Source: Allium sativum (taxonomy: Eukaryota > Streptophyta > Magnoliopsida > Asparagales > Amaryllidaceae). From it: DNA of 64,000 bases. The stretch covers positions 876,021,199 to 876,085,198 of the forward strand of contig CM060912.1 of NCBI GenBank assembly GCA_030737875.1. Direction: 5' to 3'. This document shows positions 1 through 11,700 of the stretch, piece by piece; the first letter of the stretch is position 1, and each line of letters opens with the position of its first letter. A program made the position numbers and the translations under genes. Under the pieces are notes generated by a model. It saw nothing but the letters and a program-made list of their open reading frames with translations. It searched no databases and was not told the DNA's origin.

Positions 1-1701
1 TCGAATATTAGTTATTCGAATAAGAGGTAATCAAATGGAGTTAAACAAAAAAATTAGAAACTGACTAGAGATTAATAAGTTGAATGGTTTCCTAAGTATC
101 GATCTGATGTTAGTTTCGGCCTTCGGGGTTTATACTTAGGAAGTTGTTCTCTTGTTAGTTTATAGTTAGAGTCTGATAGATGTGGAAGAATAGTGATACA
201 TAATTAAGCCATGGAAATGTTTTCCAGTGTTAATAACATATATTTTCTAATTATAGAAAATAAGGAAATATGAATATATATATATATATATAATTGTCTG
301 ATGATTGGATCAATAATTCCATTTGGAAATAAGATCGTTGTGTGTACACAAACATGTTTTCATTTGATAGTTAAATCACCGACTATCAGAGTTTTGACCA
401 TTTTAACGTTGTTAATATGGAGAGACCGGTTGAATCATTATCCGAAGAACCACTCCGTATTGGCATAAGCGTTGCGAATCAAGTATGCTAAATATATTGA
501 AGACGGAGTAAAGTGCAAGGACTGTTGTATAAATCTTAGATAACAATTGCCTAAGATGGATATACTGAATAGTGCCTTCAGTTTTTCCAGTCCCAGGACA
601 ACTTGTATGGAAGAAGGTCTGACAGAGTATATCTAATAGATCGCGTAAGTTGATCTCTTCAAACATATTCACGTTTGGTGGCGGAGGAATTCGTTTCTCT
701 TAGCTGTATACCCATGTTATTTTTGGATAAATCAATTTGTGATTTGGCGGGTATGACGATGTGACATTTTAAGTGAATGAAGATGTGGCATGTAAAAGAT
801 AAGAGTAGCTTCTAGCCTCACAACTGGGAAATGACAAAAATCGGACAGGCAGCCTGGCTATGTAGGTCGCACATATTAGGGTGTACAATCACCTAATCTA
901 GAGTTTCATTTACTTCTAAAAATCTATTATCGATGCTGTCCTATTCGGGAAACGGTTGCTGATCCCAACCGTTGGTGATATACATTCGATACACTCAAGT
1001 GAAATGAGTGGTAGGTCATGTGTGGCCGGGTTGCAAGATGTTCTTGTTGAACCCAGTGTATTCCTCTCTAGAGGTACACTAGCGAAAGGTGGTTCCATAC
1101 CTTGTCATAGTTGGAAATCCATTACCCAATACGTGCTTGCGGTTTTGATTGTATATTATATATGTAGAATGTGAGATGAAAGCGTTTTTGCTAGATGATT
1201 ATTATGTTGTGCTTGATAGACATTATTGTAATATCAAAAGGTTTTTGATATAAAGATATTTTGGATTCTCATAAGGGAAAAACCCGTTCCGTTATACGGC
1301 ATGGTCTTATGAGATATCGTTTACTTGTTCAAACCGTTTTATACTGTTTTACTCATACCAGTCCCATGACTGACCCGGAGTTTATTTTGTTTTGTTTTCC
1401 TTAAACTCTTGGGTGCCCAATTTTGTACGGGCAGTCAAGTAGTCAGGATTTTACAGATACTTGAAGAGCTGGAGCAGGAGGCTTTAGGATCATATAGCTA
1501 TTGTTTATTTCTGCTGTGTTGTAAGTGCTGTACTTGGGAAATGATATGTATATTCAAGTACAGATTTATATTTCAAAGTTAAGATATATATTATATGTTA
1601 TTCGTTCCGCTGTGAGGTTCGTGTTACTCTGATGTTGTGTTCTTCTTTTTCTTCTATTCTAAGTTTCTATCTTATCTATTCTCACCCTCTAATTTCATTC
1701 A
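1..1701 (+). repeat. Element B 5' LTR, visible part before the element A insertion
   Basis: It aligns almost base for base with the end of B's 3' LTR. It contains a (TA)n run near 274-292, a hairpin at 533-557, a hairpin at 1267-1314 and the CAGTC/GACTG hairpin at 1359-1372. It stops at the ATTCA target duplication of A and resumes at 14794. No gene is seen; the small open frames are also present in the 3' LTR and resemble no protein family I know. Confidence 0.9.
1697..1701 (+). repeat. Left target-site duplication of element A (ATTCA)
   Basis: ATTCA lies directly before the TG that opens A and is repeated directly after A at 14794-14798. The B 3' LTR copy near 21137-21141 carries a single ATTCA followed by the same flank, so it preserves the site as it was before A inserted. 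Confidence 0.95.
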
Positions 1702-4700
1702 TGTAATAACCCGAAAATCTGAACCAGTTTAAAATTTTTATTTTGGCAATTTTAGCGAATTTTGATCATTTAAAATGAATTATTTTAAATAATATCGACG
1801 AGAAATTTATTTTGAATAGAATTCGATGTATATATTTATACGCGTCGTCGTTTGAATATAAATAATTATATATAATTATAAATAGAATTGAAAATGGCGC
1901 GGTAGTTCGATAATTCGATTTCAAACTTCAATTGAATGTACCGGGTGCAAAACAATCTGGATTTTAGTGAAACCAAAAATATTATAATCTAGTTGAGAAT
2001 ATCTTTCCAACGAATCCGAAAAATTGAAATTTCATAGCGGGAATCAAAAGATATGTCCAGTTGAAAATTCTGAATAGTCGCTATGGAATTCAGGCCCTTA
2101 AAAATGGACATTTTGCAAACGACCTCGGATTTCGACGAAACTAGTTTTGTTGGGTCCGTGATGTTAAATTATTGCTAGGTTTCAAATTTCATAATTTTTC
2201 GAATCAATATGTGAGCGTGGCAAAGGAAAACGCGTTTGACCAGTTTCAGCTGATTTTAATCGACTGGAAAATGGCCATTTTTCCAACGGTCTCGGAATTC
2301 GACGAAACTAGTTTTGTTAGGACCGTATCGTCAATACGAAGCTAGAAAATATTTTTCTGCAATTTATAGAGTTAGTATGTGACCCCGGTAAATTGAAATG
2401 TACATTTAAAATTCAATATAGTGATTTAAATGTAAATTTAACGGAAACTGATCGAAACGATTGAATTGTCCTATGTGGCATATCCCATTGTGTTCGGAAT
2501 GGAGGCTAAACGCTATGGATGACAGTCGGTGGGCCTCGTTTAGATGAAGTATGTAAAAGTCAACTTTTAAAAAAAATAAAATAAATTAAATCTCCCCCTT
2601 TAACCGTTCTGCCCCCCCCCCTTCTCAAATTCAGAAACGAAAATAAAAAAAGAAAGAAAAAGGGAGGGCGACAAAGCCCCATCGCGCCGCCGCGCGAGTT
2701 GCGCGCCACCCCCCAGCAACTGCCGCCTCCCTCTCCTCTTCTTCCTCCTCTTCCTTTCTTCTCTCTCCGCCTCCTCCCTGTAGCCGCCCCCTCCTCTTCT
2801 CCTTTTCCTTCTGAAACCCACTGCACCCCCTCCCGTCTGAAACCCTAGCCGACAACCCCGACAGCCCTCTACCGAACACAAGGACCCCTCCTCTCCATTT
2901 GAAAACAATGTAAGTTTTAAATTCAAGTTTTTTTTTCGATAGGAAAATTTAAAAACTGAATTTTATTCGATAGGAAAATTAAAGATAGAATTTTTATTCG
3001 ATAGGAAAGCTAAAGATATGATTTTTATATGATAAAGAAGTTAAAAATATAATTTTTATCGTATGTAAAGGTTGAAAATATAATTTTCATATTATATAGA
3101 TAATAAAAATATAATCTTTTATATTGTAGAAGATGAAAAATGTAATTTTTATAAAGTAGCAATATAAAAATATAATCTTTATATGGTTATGATAATAAAA
3201 ATTCAATATTTAAATTAGAAAAGGCGAGATTTTTAAATTGAGAGTGAACAAATAAAAATGTGACTTTTATTTTAAAGACATCAAAATATAAAAATGTGTG
3301 ATTTTTATATATGTAGTGACTACGGGCAACGAAGATGATAAAAAGGCGAGAATGAAGAAGATTTCTATAAATGAAGTGTCGTGAAGTTGGATAGCTATCG
3401 GTGAGAACTTCTCACTCAAATTTCCTTTTTCTAGTTATATATATATTAGGATGCAGACGGTGCTTAGTAGCACCCGACACCCGTCATCCACAGACCATGG
3501 ATGACTTATTTGTTAAATTGTTTGGTTGAGTAGTTGGTTAGTTTATTTGGTTTGAATGGAATTGTTGTGTGAAATGAAATTAATTTGATTGATGTGTGAA
3601 TGGCGTGGGCCTTCACTAGACCGGGGATAAGGCTATGCCTCGTCCCGTTTCTAGTATCGTGCCGTTATGCCGCCGAAATTTTCTAAAATATGTTAGAAAA
3701 ATAAAAATATCATTTTTATTGTGTAAATGAACTGAATGGAAATTCATGTGTTGAAATAGAATATTTTATCGTTAAAAATATAATTTTTAACGTGGAAGTG
3801 AATAAAATAAAATATTCATTTACAAACCGGACGGTTTGTTTATGTACACCTATTTGAAGGACATTGATTGGGACGATAAATTTTACACATCGCCCAACTG
3901 CACAAACAAAAATATGTGTTTGTTGATTTGAAACCCCACACGGGTGTTGGGATGATATTTGGCGTACACTAATCCCAATTATTTAATTATTGTCGATCGA
4001 TTGGTCGACAGACTGTGTAAGCGTCGATTATTTATATTTGATGCTTATGCAGTTGTGTGGTGCACTTTGGATGATGGTTGATTGTTTATCAATGCTATTA
4101 TATACATGTGTTGTATGGAATCCATATAATTAACGTTATATGGTGATTGATTGGGCCTCATTCCAATCGGGACAACAATGAATATTATAAAAGAAAATTC
4201 ATGTGTTGAATATAAAAATAGTCATGTGTTGGCGATGTCCATGTGTTGAGTAAAATATTTTAATAATAAAATTCACATCTTTATCATATTTAAAATTAGT
4301 ACTACTTTACGGTTGAAGTCTAATTGAAAATCAAACGATAGATACCATAGTTTTATAAAATATTTCACATAACAAAAATAGTGATGTGTTGACAGTACTC
4401 ATGTGTTGAGATTAGTCGTGTGTTGAAAGAAATATAGATTCATGTGTTGAATGGGATAAATATTCATTTTTTAGATAGAATAAAGAAGTTTTGAAAAATA
4501 TAAAGCCGTGTTGATTAGAGATGCGTTATTTTGACGCGAACGATACTTATATCGGTTTCATTCGTTGTATAATGAATATTGAAAAGTGATTTCAAAATTA
4601 AATATTTTGAAATGAAATTCAAATTGAATTAGATTAAAATTCGAATTGAATAGGAAACGAATTTGAATTCGAATAAAGTAGAAATGAATTCAAATTGAAT

Positions 4701-7700
4701 TAAATTGAAATTGAAATTTAAAACGAACTGAAATTGAATTGAAATCAATTTGAAACGAATTCGAATTGAATCAAATAGAAGGTAAATTCGAATTGAATTG
4801 AATTGAAACGAATGTAGAACTATTTATAAAATTCATTTTAAAAGGAAATCGACGAAATATATATATATTATATATATATATATATATAATGGCCTGAATA
4901 GAACGCGCCGCGCCACGGCAGTTCATGAATTTCGACCATTTATTTCAAACGGACATTGCGGGAGATCCGACCGTCGGATTCTCCTAAAACCAGAACCGTT
5001 GGGTTCGTATCGAAAAGAGCTTTCCAATGAATGTTAGAAATTTGAAATCTAACGGTTAGATTTGGAATTATGTCCAAATCAATTTCAGAAAAGGTCGCTG
5101 TAAGTGCAGTTCGATGGCTGTAGATGGAAATCGACTGTACGGGCCTTGATAAAATTATTAAAAATATCTATAATTTGTGTAAAATCATAAGATATGATTT
5201 GGGAAAAATTGAGCTGAAGAATTCCACATTTGAAAGGATAAAAATAGACTTTTATCGAAATGAACTAGTTTTGAACTAGAATTGAAATCAATTTATTTTT
5301 AAAATAAATAAATTGAATTTGAAAGTGATTTTAAAAGTAATCAATATTCCCAATACGTGGATTGGACTGGAGTTGAATCGAAATTATCTTCGGAATATTT
5401 CGATGTTGGATTTCGTGACTATACAAATATTGCTATGGGGATTTGAAAGATATATTTTATATCGTTATTTCCAATACGATATTTGTTGGTTTCAGAATTT
5501 GATATTGAATATAAGCCGATATATTTTCTATTCAAAGCCTTGTATTTAATATCAAATGTGATTTGGGTTTATCGTGAATCGTGTTTTAGATGACATTAGT
5601 TCTTTACCCCAGTTAAAGGCAAGAGGTTGATTTTTGAAAGGATTAAAACTAAGTGGAGTTTTAATGAATCTTTAATTAGATTAAAATGTGAATTGATAAT
5701 TTAAATTATCAAATCCGAAAGGTGATCGAGAATGGAGTACCACCAGTTTTGTTCCAAAGCGATAGTTAAATCTTTAATTAGATTTGAACGTGAAATGGTA
5801 ATTAATTTTACCGATAACACCGTGGTGTTAGTTGTGGAGTATTACCAGTTTTCTCCATGGGATATATAGGTTGGGATTGGGAAATAAAATAAATAATTAC
5901 TTCGGTGTGGTTCGCTAATCCCGACTAGTTTGGAAAACCATAAAATGGTTTGAAATGATATCCAAAGGAAGATTATAGGATAAATTTAGAAGAATTTATC
6001 TTGGATAAAATTAATGGGAACATTTCCCTAAGAATGTGATTTTGTGAATAAAAGAATATTCTGAATTGGAATGGGGCGTTTGTTGTGTTTGTGTGACATT
6101 CGTTTATTATATACGTGGGTTATTCAGAAAGGCCGGGTTTATACCCATTCTGAATAACCGATTCGACGAGATGTCGAAGATTTAGACGGTGGTTGAAGAC
6201 CGGAAGTCTTCACATCGTTTGGGTGATTACTGATGATCTTGATTGGGCTGTACACCCAGGATGAGGGAATCAGTTGGTGATCGTCCAGACGTACTTGGAG
6301 ATGGATGGATATGCGAGGAAAGTGCCTCCGGTTTCGTTCAGACCCAGAACGAACTTGTAAATGGATTGTTTGTCTGACATTGGATTTTATTCTGTGTTGA
6401 TTGATCTCTATTAAATATACATCTGTTTGGCGGCGGAGAATTTACTCTCTTGCTTAACGCCCTTCTCTGAGACATACAAGCTCAGAGGTTGTATATCGAT
6501 GGACATCAGTCGCATGGAGTGAATTGCCAGTGTGGCACGCATAAGTGGCAATTGATCAAGGCTTCTGTTGAAAAGCAAAGTCTTGTGGTTGATGATCAAA
6601 GCACGGCCTGTGTGGCGTAGCTTTGTGTATAACGTGAATTCGCGAGCCTCACACCTCGGTATGAGTCAAAAACGGGATAGTGACTGCAGGGAGAGCACGA
6701 CGTTTCTTTCTAGCTAGGGTGGTGTCAGTGACCTACCAGCCGTGACATTTATATACTTTTCACCTGTGTGGTTGTTGGATACGAGGCGCCTCGGATATAG
6801 GTCTGTAAGGACCGGGAAACGTGTGTTCAGGAATAACTAATCCTCAAAAGTAAGAGAGGACCGGCCCTGAAGATCCAAGGATCATAGTGGGGTCCAAAGG
6901 CATTTGCTAGAGTGTCTCGAACGCGGAGAGGAGCTTGACCTTTGTCTCGGCTCATGACGGAAATCCAATTTCCAATACGTGTATTGCGGTTTTAATTGTA
7001 GAACTAGTACGACGACATGATATATGATACCCATGCCGTCTATGATTGATATTTATGATTGAAATTGTTTTGACACTATACACTTATTATAGTATCAAAT
7101 GATTTGTTTTAAACGTATCAAGCATGTTTGGCTATTATAAGGGAAAACCCTATCCTCCGGCTTGCGTTGCATTGTGTGATGGGACCTGGGTCTTATAATA
7201 GCTTCATTTTTCGAAAAAGCATTGCGCTGTTTATTCTATGCACTGGTATTCTTGGGAGGAAACCCGTTCCGTGTTATACGGCGTGGTCCCTTGAATTACT
7301 CTCTTTTAAAATTGAATTAAATAACTGTTTTAGTTCTCACACCAGTCACATGACTGACCTGGAGTTTATTGTTTTAACCTAAACTCTGGGTGCCCCTATT
7401 TTCCGCTCGGGCAGCTAGTAGTTTTGGTTTTGCAGATTTATATTCATAGGGTCCTGATTTACAGCTGGAACGATGCTCGGAAAGCTCTGTATCCGTGTAT
7501 CACTTCTAGTTGTGTTTTGCATATTTTCCGCTGCTATGTAATTTATTGTAATCTCTGATATTTATGGAATGTAATTTATTCATTTATACTCTGTATATTC
7601 TTGTATCTGATGGAATTGTTGTAATAACAATGAAATGTTCTTCCGTCTGCGTTCTATTTTGTCTTGTACTCAATTCTATCCGTGCTTTCCTTCACGGGGA

Positions 7701-7716
7701 AGTTCGGGTCGTCTCA
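1702..7716 (+). repeat. Element A 5' LTR (6015 bases)
   Basis: It starts TGTAATAACCC and ends GTCTCA. In order it holds a GGCGCGG block shared with B and C (about 1898), a CT-rich leader-like stretch (2590-2900) ending in a GTAAGT donor-like site (2910-2915), degenerate AT-rich repeats (2940-3220), a cluster of CATGTGTTGA words (3745-4450), repeats built from AATTGAA/AATTCGAA (4600-4830) and a (TA)n run (4857-4890). Strong hairpins follow at 6118-6159 and 7131-7202, and the CAGTC/GACTG hairpin at 7343-7356. No gene is recognised; open frames in the CT-rich zone are compositional. Confidence 0.93.
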
Positions 7717-7719
7717 GTT

Positions 7720-7731
7720 TGGTATCAGAGC
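7720..7731 (+). other. Primer-binding site of element A (tRNA-iMet)
   Basis: TGGTATCAGAGC is complementary to the 3' end of plant initiator methionine tRNA, the usual primer for plant Ty3/gypsy and copia elements. It lies three bases after the 5' LTR. Confidence 0.93.
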
Positions 7732-8743
7732 TTTGGTTTACAGAGCTCGAGAATAAGACACGTTAGAACCATACGAAAGAATTCATCAGATATTGGATTA
7801 GAAATATCCAATTAGAATGACTCGTTAGAGATGGGATCAGTAGCATCCTAGAACGAGTGTGAAGAGTATATTTTTCAAATGAAAATAATTTTGATTTGGA
7901 AATTTAAATTGCTTTATACGTATTTGAATATTTATTTATTTTGAATATGGACAATCGAGTATATAAAGATTTTGCATATACGCGTCATGAACGTATATTC
8001 GAAGTTTTAATATACTGGATAGATATAGAGTCACATTCTAGACACCTGGGGATAATTCTGGTGATGTGGCCACATCATCAGTATTTATGTTCGTGTTTCG
8101 AAGGTGTGACTTCTATATATTTCCATTAGGCTGGTGTGAGAACCAAAACTTATATAGATAGATTTATTGTTGTGAATTGGCATCAAAAACATGATTTTCT
8201 GTGTATATATGTATCAAAATTATGAATTTGAAACTCTAATTCACTAATTGATTGATGTTTGTGTTGTTTGTTCATTTGTTTGATAATTTTGAACCATTAT
8301 GCCTAATTGAACCAAATATAGAATTATATTGAAAATTGGTCGCATTTGCTTGCATATATGTACTTTTATTGAACAGGTCATAGCAAGGAGGCTAGAGCCG
8401 AAGAATAAAATTTGTTTGCTCGACAAATAGGTACATGTTTACTACATAATTTACTGTTTTGTTTGGGTGATGATGATTTTATGAGCCTATTGGCTAGCCG
8501 CTTGGCTTTTTCCTTTTCTTTTTGAGATTAGAAGGACCGGGGAAGCTATTTGAAATTCCCCGATGCTCCCGGTGCAGGGGAGGTTATGGCGAAATTTTTC
8601 GAAAATTTAGGGTGTTAGCCAAATTTTTGAAAATTTGAAAATTCTCAGAAACTGAAAAGTTGGAGAATGGAAGCCATATCGAATGTAGAGCTTATTAATC
8701 AAACCACTTTCGACTTTGTTCCTTTTCGGGGACGAAAAGTTTT

Positions 8744-8756
8744 AAGTGGGAGAGAT
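8744..8756 (+). other. Polypurine tract of element A
   Basis: A purine-rich run (AAGTGGGAGAGA) ends at the TG of the 3' LTR and would prime plus-strand DNA synthesis. Confidence 0.85.
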
Positions 8757-11700
8757 TGCAATAACCCGAAAATCTGGGCTAATTTAAAATTTTTATTTTG
8801 GCAATTTTAGCGAATTTTGATCATTTAAAATGAATTATTTTAAATAATATCGACGAGAAATTTATTTTGAATAGAATTCGATGTATATATTTATACGCGT
8901 CATCGTTTGAATATAAATAATTATATATAATTATAAATAGAATTGAAAATGGCGCGGTAGTTCGATAATTCGATTTCAAACTTCAATTGAATGTACCGGG
9001 TGCAAAACAATCCGGATTTTAGTGAAACCAAAAATATTATAATCTAGTTGAGAATATCTTTCCAATGAATCCGAAAAATTGAAATTTCATAGCGGGAATC
9101 AAAAGATATGTCCAGTTGAAAATTCTGAATAGTCGCTATGAAATTCAGGCCCTTAAAAATGGACATTTTGCAAACGACCTCGGATTTCGACGAAACCAGT
9201 TTTGTTGGGTTCGTAATGTTAAATTATTGCTAGGTTTCAAATTTCATAATTTTTCGAATCAACATGTGAGCGTGGCAAAGGAAAACGTGTTTGACCAGTT
9301 TCAGTTGATTTTAATCGACTGGAAAATGGCCATTTTTCCAACGGTCTCGGAATTCGACGAAACTAGTTTTGTTAGGACCGTATCGTCAATACGAAGCTAG
9401 AAAATATTTTTCTGCAATTTATAGAGTTAGTATGTGACCCCGGTAAATTGAAATGTACGTTTAAAATTCAATATAGTGATTTAAATGTAAATTTAACGGA
9501 AACTGATCGAAACGATTAAATTGTCCTACGTGGCATATCCCATTGTGTTCGGAATGGGGGCTAAACGCTATGGACGACAGGCGGTGGGCCTCGTTTAGAT
9601 GAGATATGTAAAAGTCAACTTTTAAAAAAAATAAAATAATAAAATTAATTAAATCTCCCCCTTTAACCGTTCTGGCCCCCCCTTCTCAAATTCAGAAACG
9701 AAAATAAAAAAAAGAAAAAAAAAAGAAAAAGGGAGGGCGACGGAGCCCCATCGCGCCGCCGCGCGAGTTGCGCGCAACCCCCCAGCAACTGTCGCCTCCC
9801 TCTCCTCTTCTTCCTCCTCTTCCTTTCTTCTCTCTCCGCCTCCTCCCTGTAGCCGCCCCCTCCTCTTCTCCTTTTCCTTCTGAAACCCACCGCACCCCCT
9901 CCCGCCTGAAACCCTAGCCGACAACCCCGACAGCCCTCTACCGAACGCAAGGACCCCTCCTCTCCATTTGAAAACAATGTAAGTTTTAAATTCAAGTTTT
10001 TTTTTCGATAGGAAAATTTAAAAACTGAATTTTATTCGATAGGAAAATTAAAGATAGAATTTTTATTCGATAGGAAAGTTAAAGATATGATTTTTATATG
10101 ATAAGGAAGTTAAAAATATAATTTTTATCGTATGTAAAGGCTGAAAATATAATTTTCATATTATATAGATAATAAAAATATAATCTTTTATATTGTAGAA
10201 GATGAAAAATGTAATTTTTATAAAGTAGCAATCTAAAAATATAATCTTTATATGGTTATGATAATAAAAATTCGATATTTAAATTAGAAAAGGCGAGATT
10301 TTTAAATTGAGAGTGAACAAATAAAAATGTGACTTTTATTTTAAAGACGTTAAAATATAAAAATGTGTGATTTTTATATATGTAGTGACTACGGGCAACG
10401 AAGATGATAAAAAGGCGAGAATGAAGAAGATTTCTATAAATGAAGTGTCGTGAAGTTGGATAGCTATCGGTGAGAACTTCTCACTCAAATTTCCTTTTTC
10501 TAGTTATATATATATTAGGATGCAGACGGTGCTTAGTAGCACCCGACACCCGTCATCCACAGACCATGGATGGCTTGTTTGTTAAATTGTTTGGTTGAGT
10601 AGTTGGTTAGTTTATTTGGTTTGAATGGAATTGTTGTGTGAAATGAAATTAATTTGATTGATGTGTGAATGGCGTGGGCCTTCACTAGACCGGGGATAAG
10701 GCTATGCCTCGTCCCGTTTCTAGTATCGTGCCGTTATGCCGCCGAAATTTTCTAAAATATGTTAGAAAAATAAAAATATCATTTTTATTGTGTAAATGAA
10801 CTGAATGGAAATTCATGTGTTGAAATAGAATATTTTATCGTTAAAAATATAATTTTTAACGTGGAAGTGAATAAAATAAAATATTCATTTACAAACCGGA
10901 CGGTTTGTTTATGTACACCTATTTGAAGGACATTGATTGGGACGATAAATTTTACACATCGCCCAACTGCACAAACAAAAATATGTGTTTGTTGATTTGA
11001 AACCCCACACGGGTGTTGGGATGATATTTGGCGTACACTAATCCCAATTATTTAATTATTGTCGATCGATTGGTCGACAGACTGTGTAAGCGTCGATTAT
11101 TTATATTTGATGTTTATGCAGTTGTGTGGTGCACTTTGGATGATGGTTGATTATTTATCAATGCTATTATATACATGTGTTGTATGGAATCCATATAATT
11201 AACGTTATATGGTGATTGATTGGGCCTCATTCCAATCGGGACAACAATGAATATTATAAAAGAAAATTCATGTGTTGAATATAAAAATAGTCATGTGTTG
11301 GCGATGTCCATGTGTTGAGTAAAATATTTTAATAATAAAATTCACATCTTTATCATATTTAAAATTAGTTCTACTTTACGGTTGAAGTCTAATTGAAAAT
11401 CAAACGATAGATACCATAGTTTTATAAAATATTTCACATAACAAAAATAGTGATGTGTTGACAGTACTCATGTGTTGAGATTAGTCGTGTGCTGAAAGAA
11501 ATATAGATTCATGTGTTGAATGGGATAAATATTCATTTGTTAGATAGAATAAAGAAGTTTTGAAAAATATAAAGCCGTGTTGATTAGAGATGCGTTATTT
11601 TGATGCGAACGATACTTATATCGGTTTCATTCGTTGTATAATGAATATTGAAAAGTGATTTCAAAATTAAATATTTTGAAATGAATTCAAATTGAATTAG

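Larger units (their letters stand above)
7717..8756 (+). other. Element A interior: primer site, leader hairpin, non-coding body, polypurine tract
   Basis: The interior begins with GTT and a perfect tRNA-iMet primer site. About 90 bases later comes a stem-loop (ACTCGTT at 7820-7826 pairing with AACGAGT at 7852-7858) that recurs with different stem bases in B and C. The rest is AT-rich and shows no domain of a retrotransposon protein. Near the end, TTTTCGGGGACGAAAAG (about 8723-8739) is followed by the polypurine tract, as in B, C, D and E. Confidence 0.85.

Noticed and set aside
412..1174. Open frames in the first kilobase considered as a small gene
   Set aside because: The same region occurs in B's 3' LTR with frame changes, so it is LTR sequence under no coding constraint.
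2560..2926. Overlapping minus-strand open frames rich in Arg, Gly and Glu (also 9649-9995)
   Set aside because: They are the reverse complement of a CT-rich LTR leader, appear in several frames at once and match no protein family.
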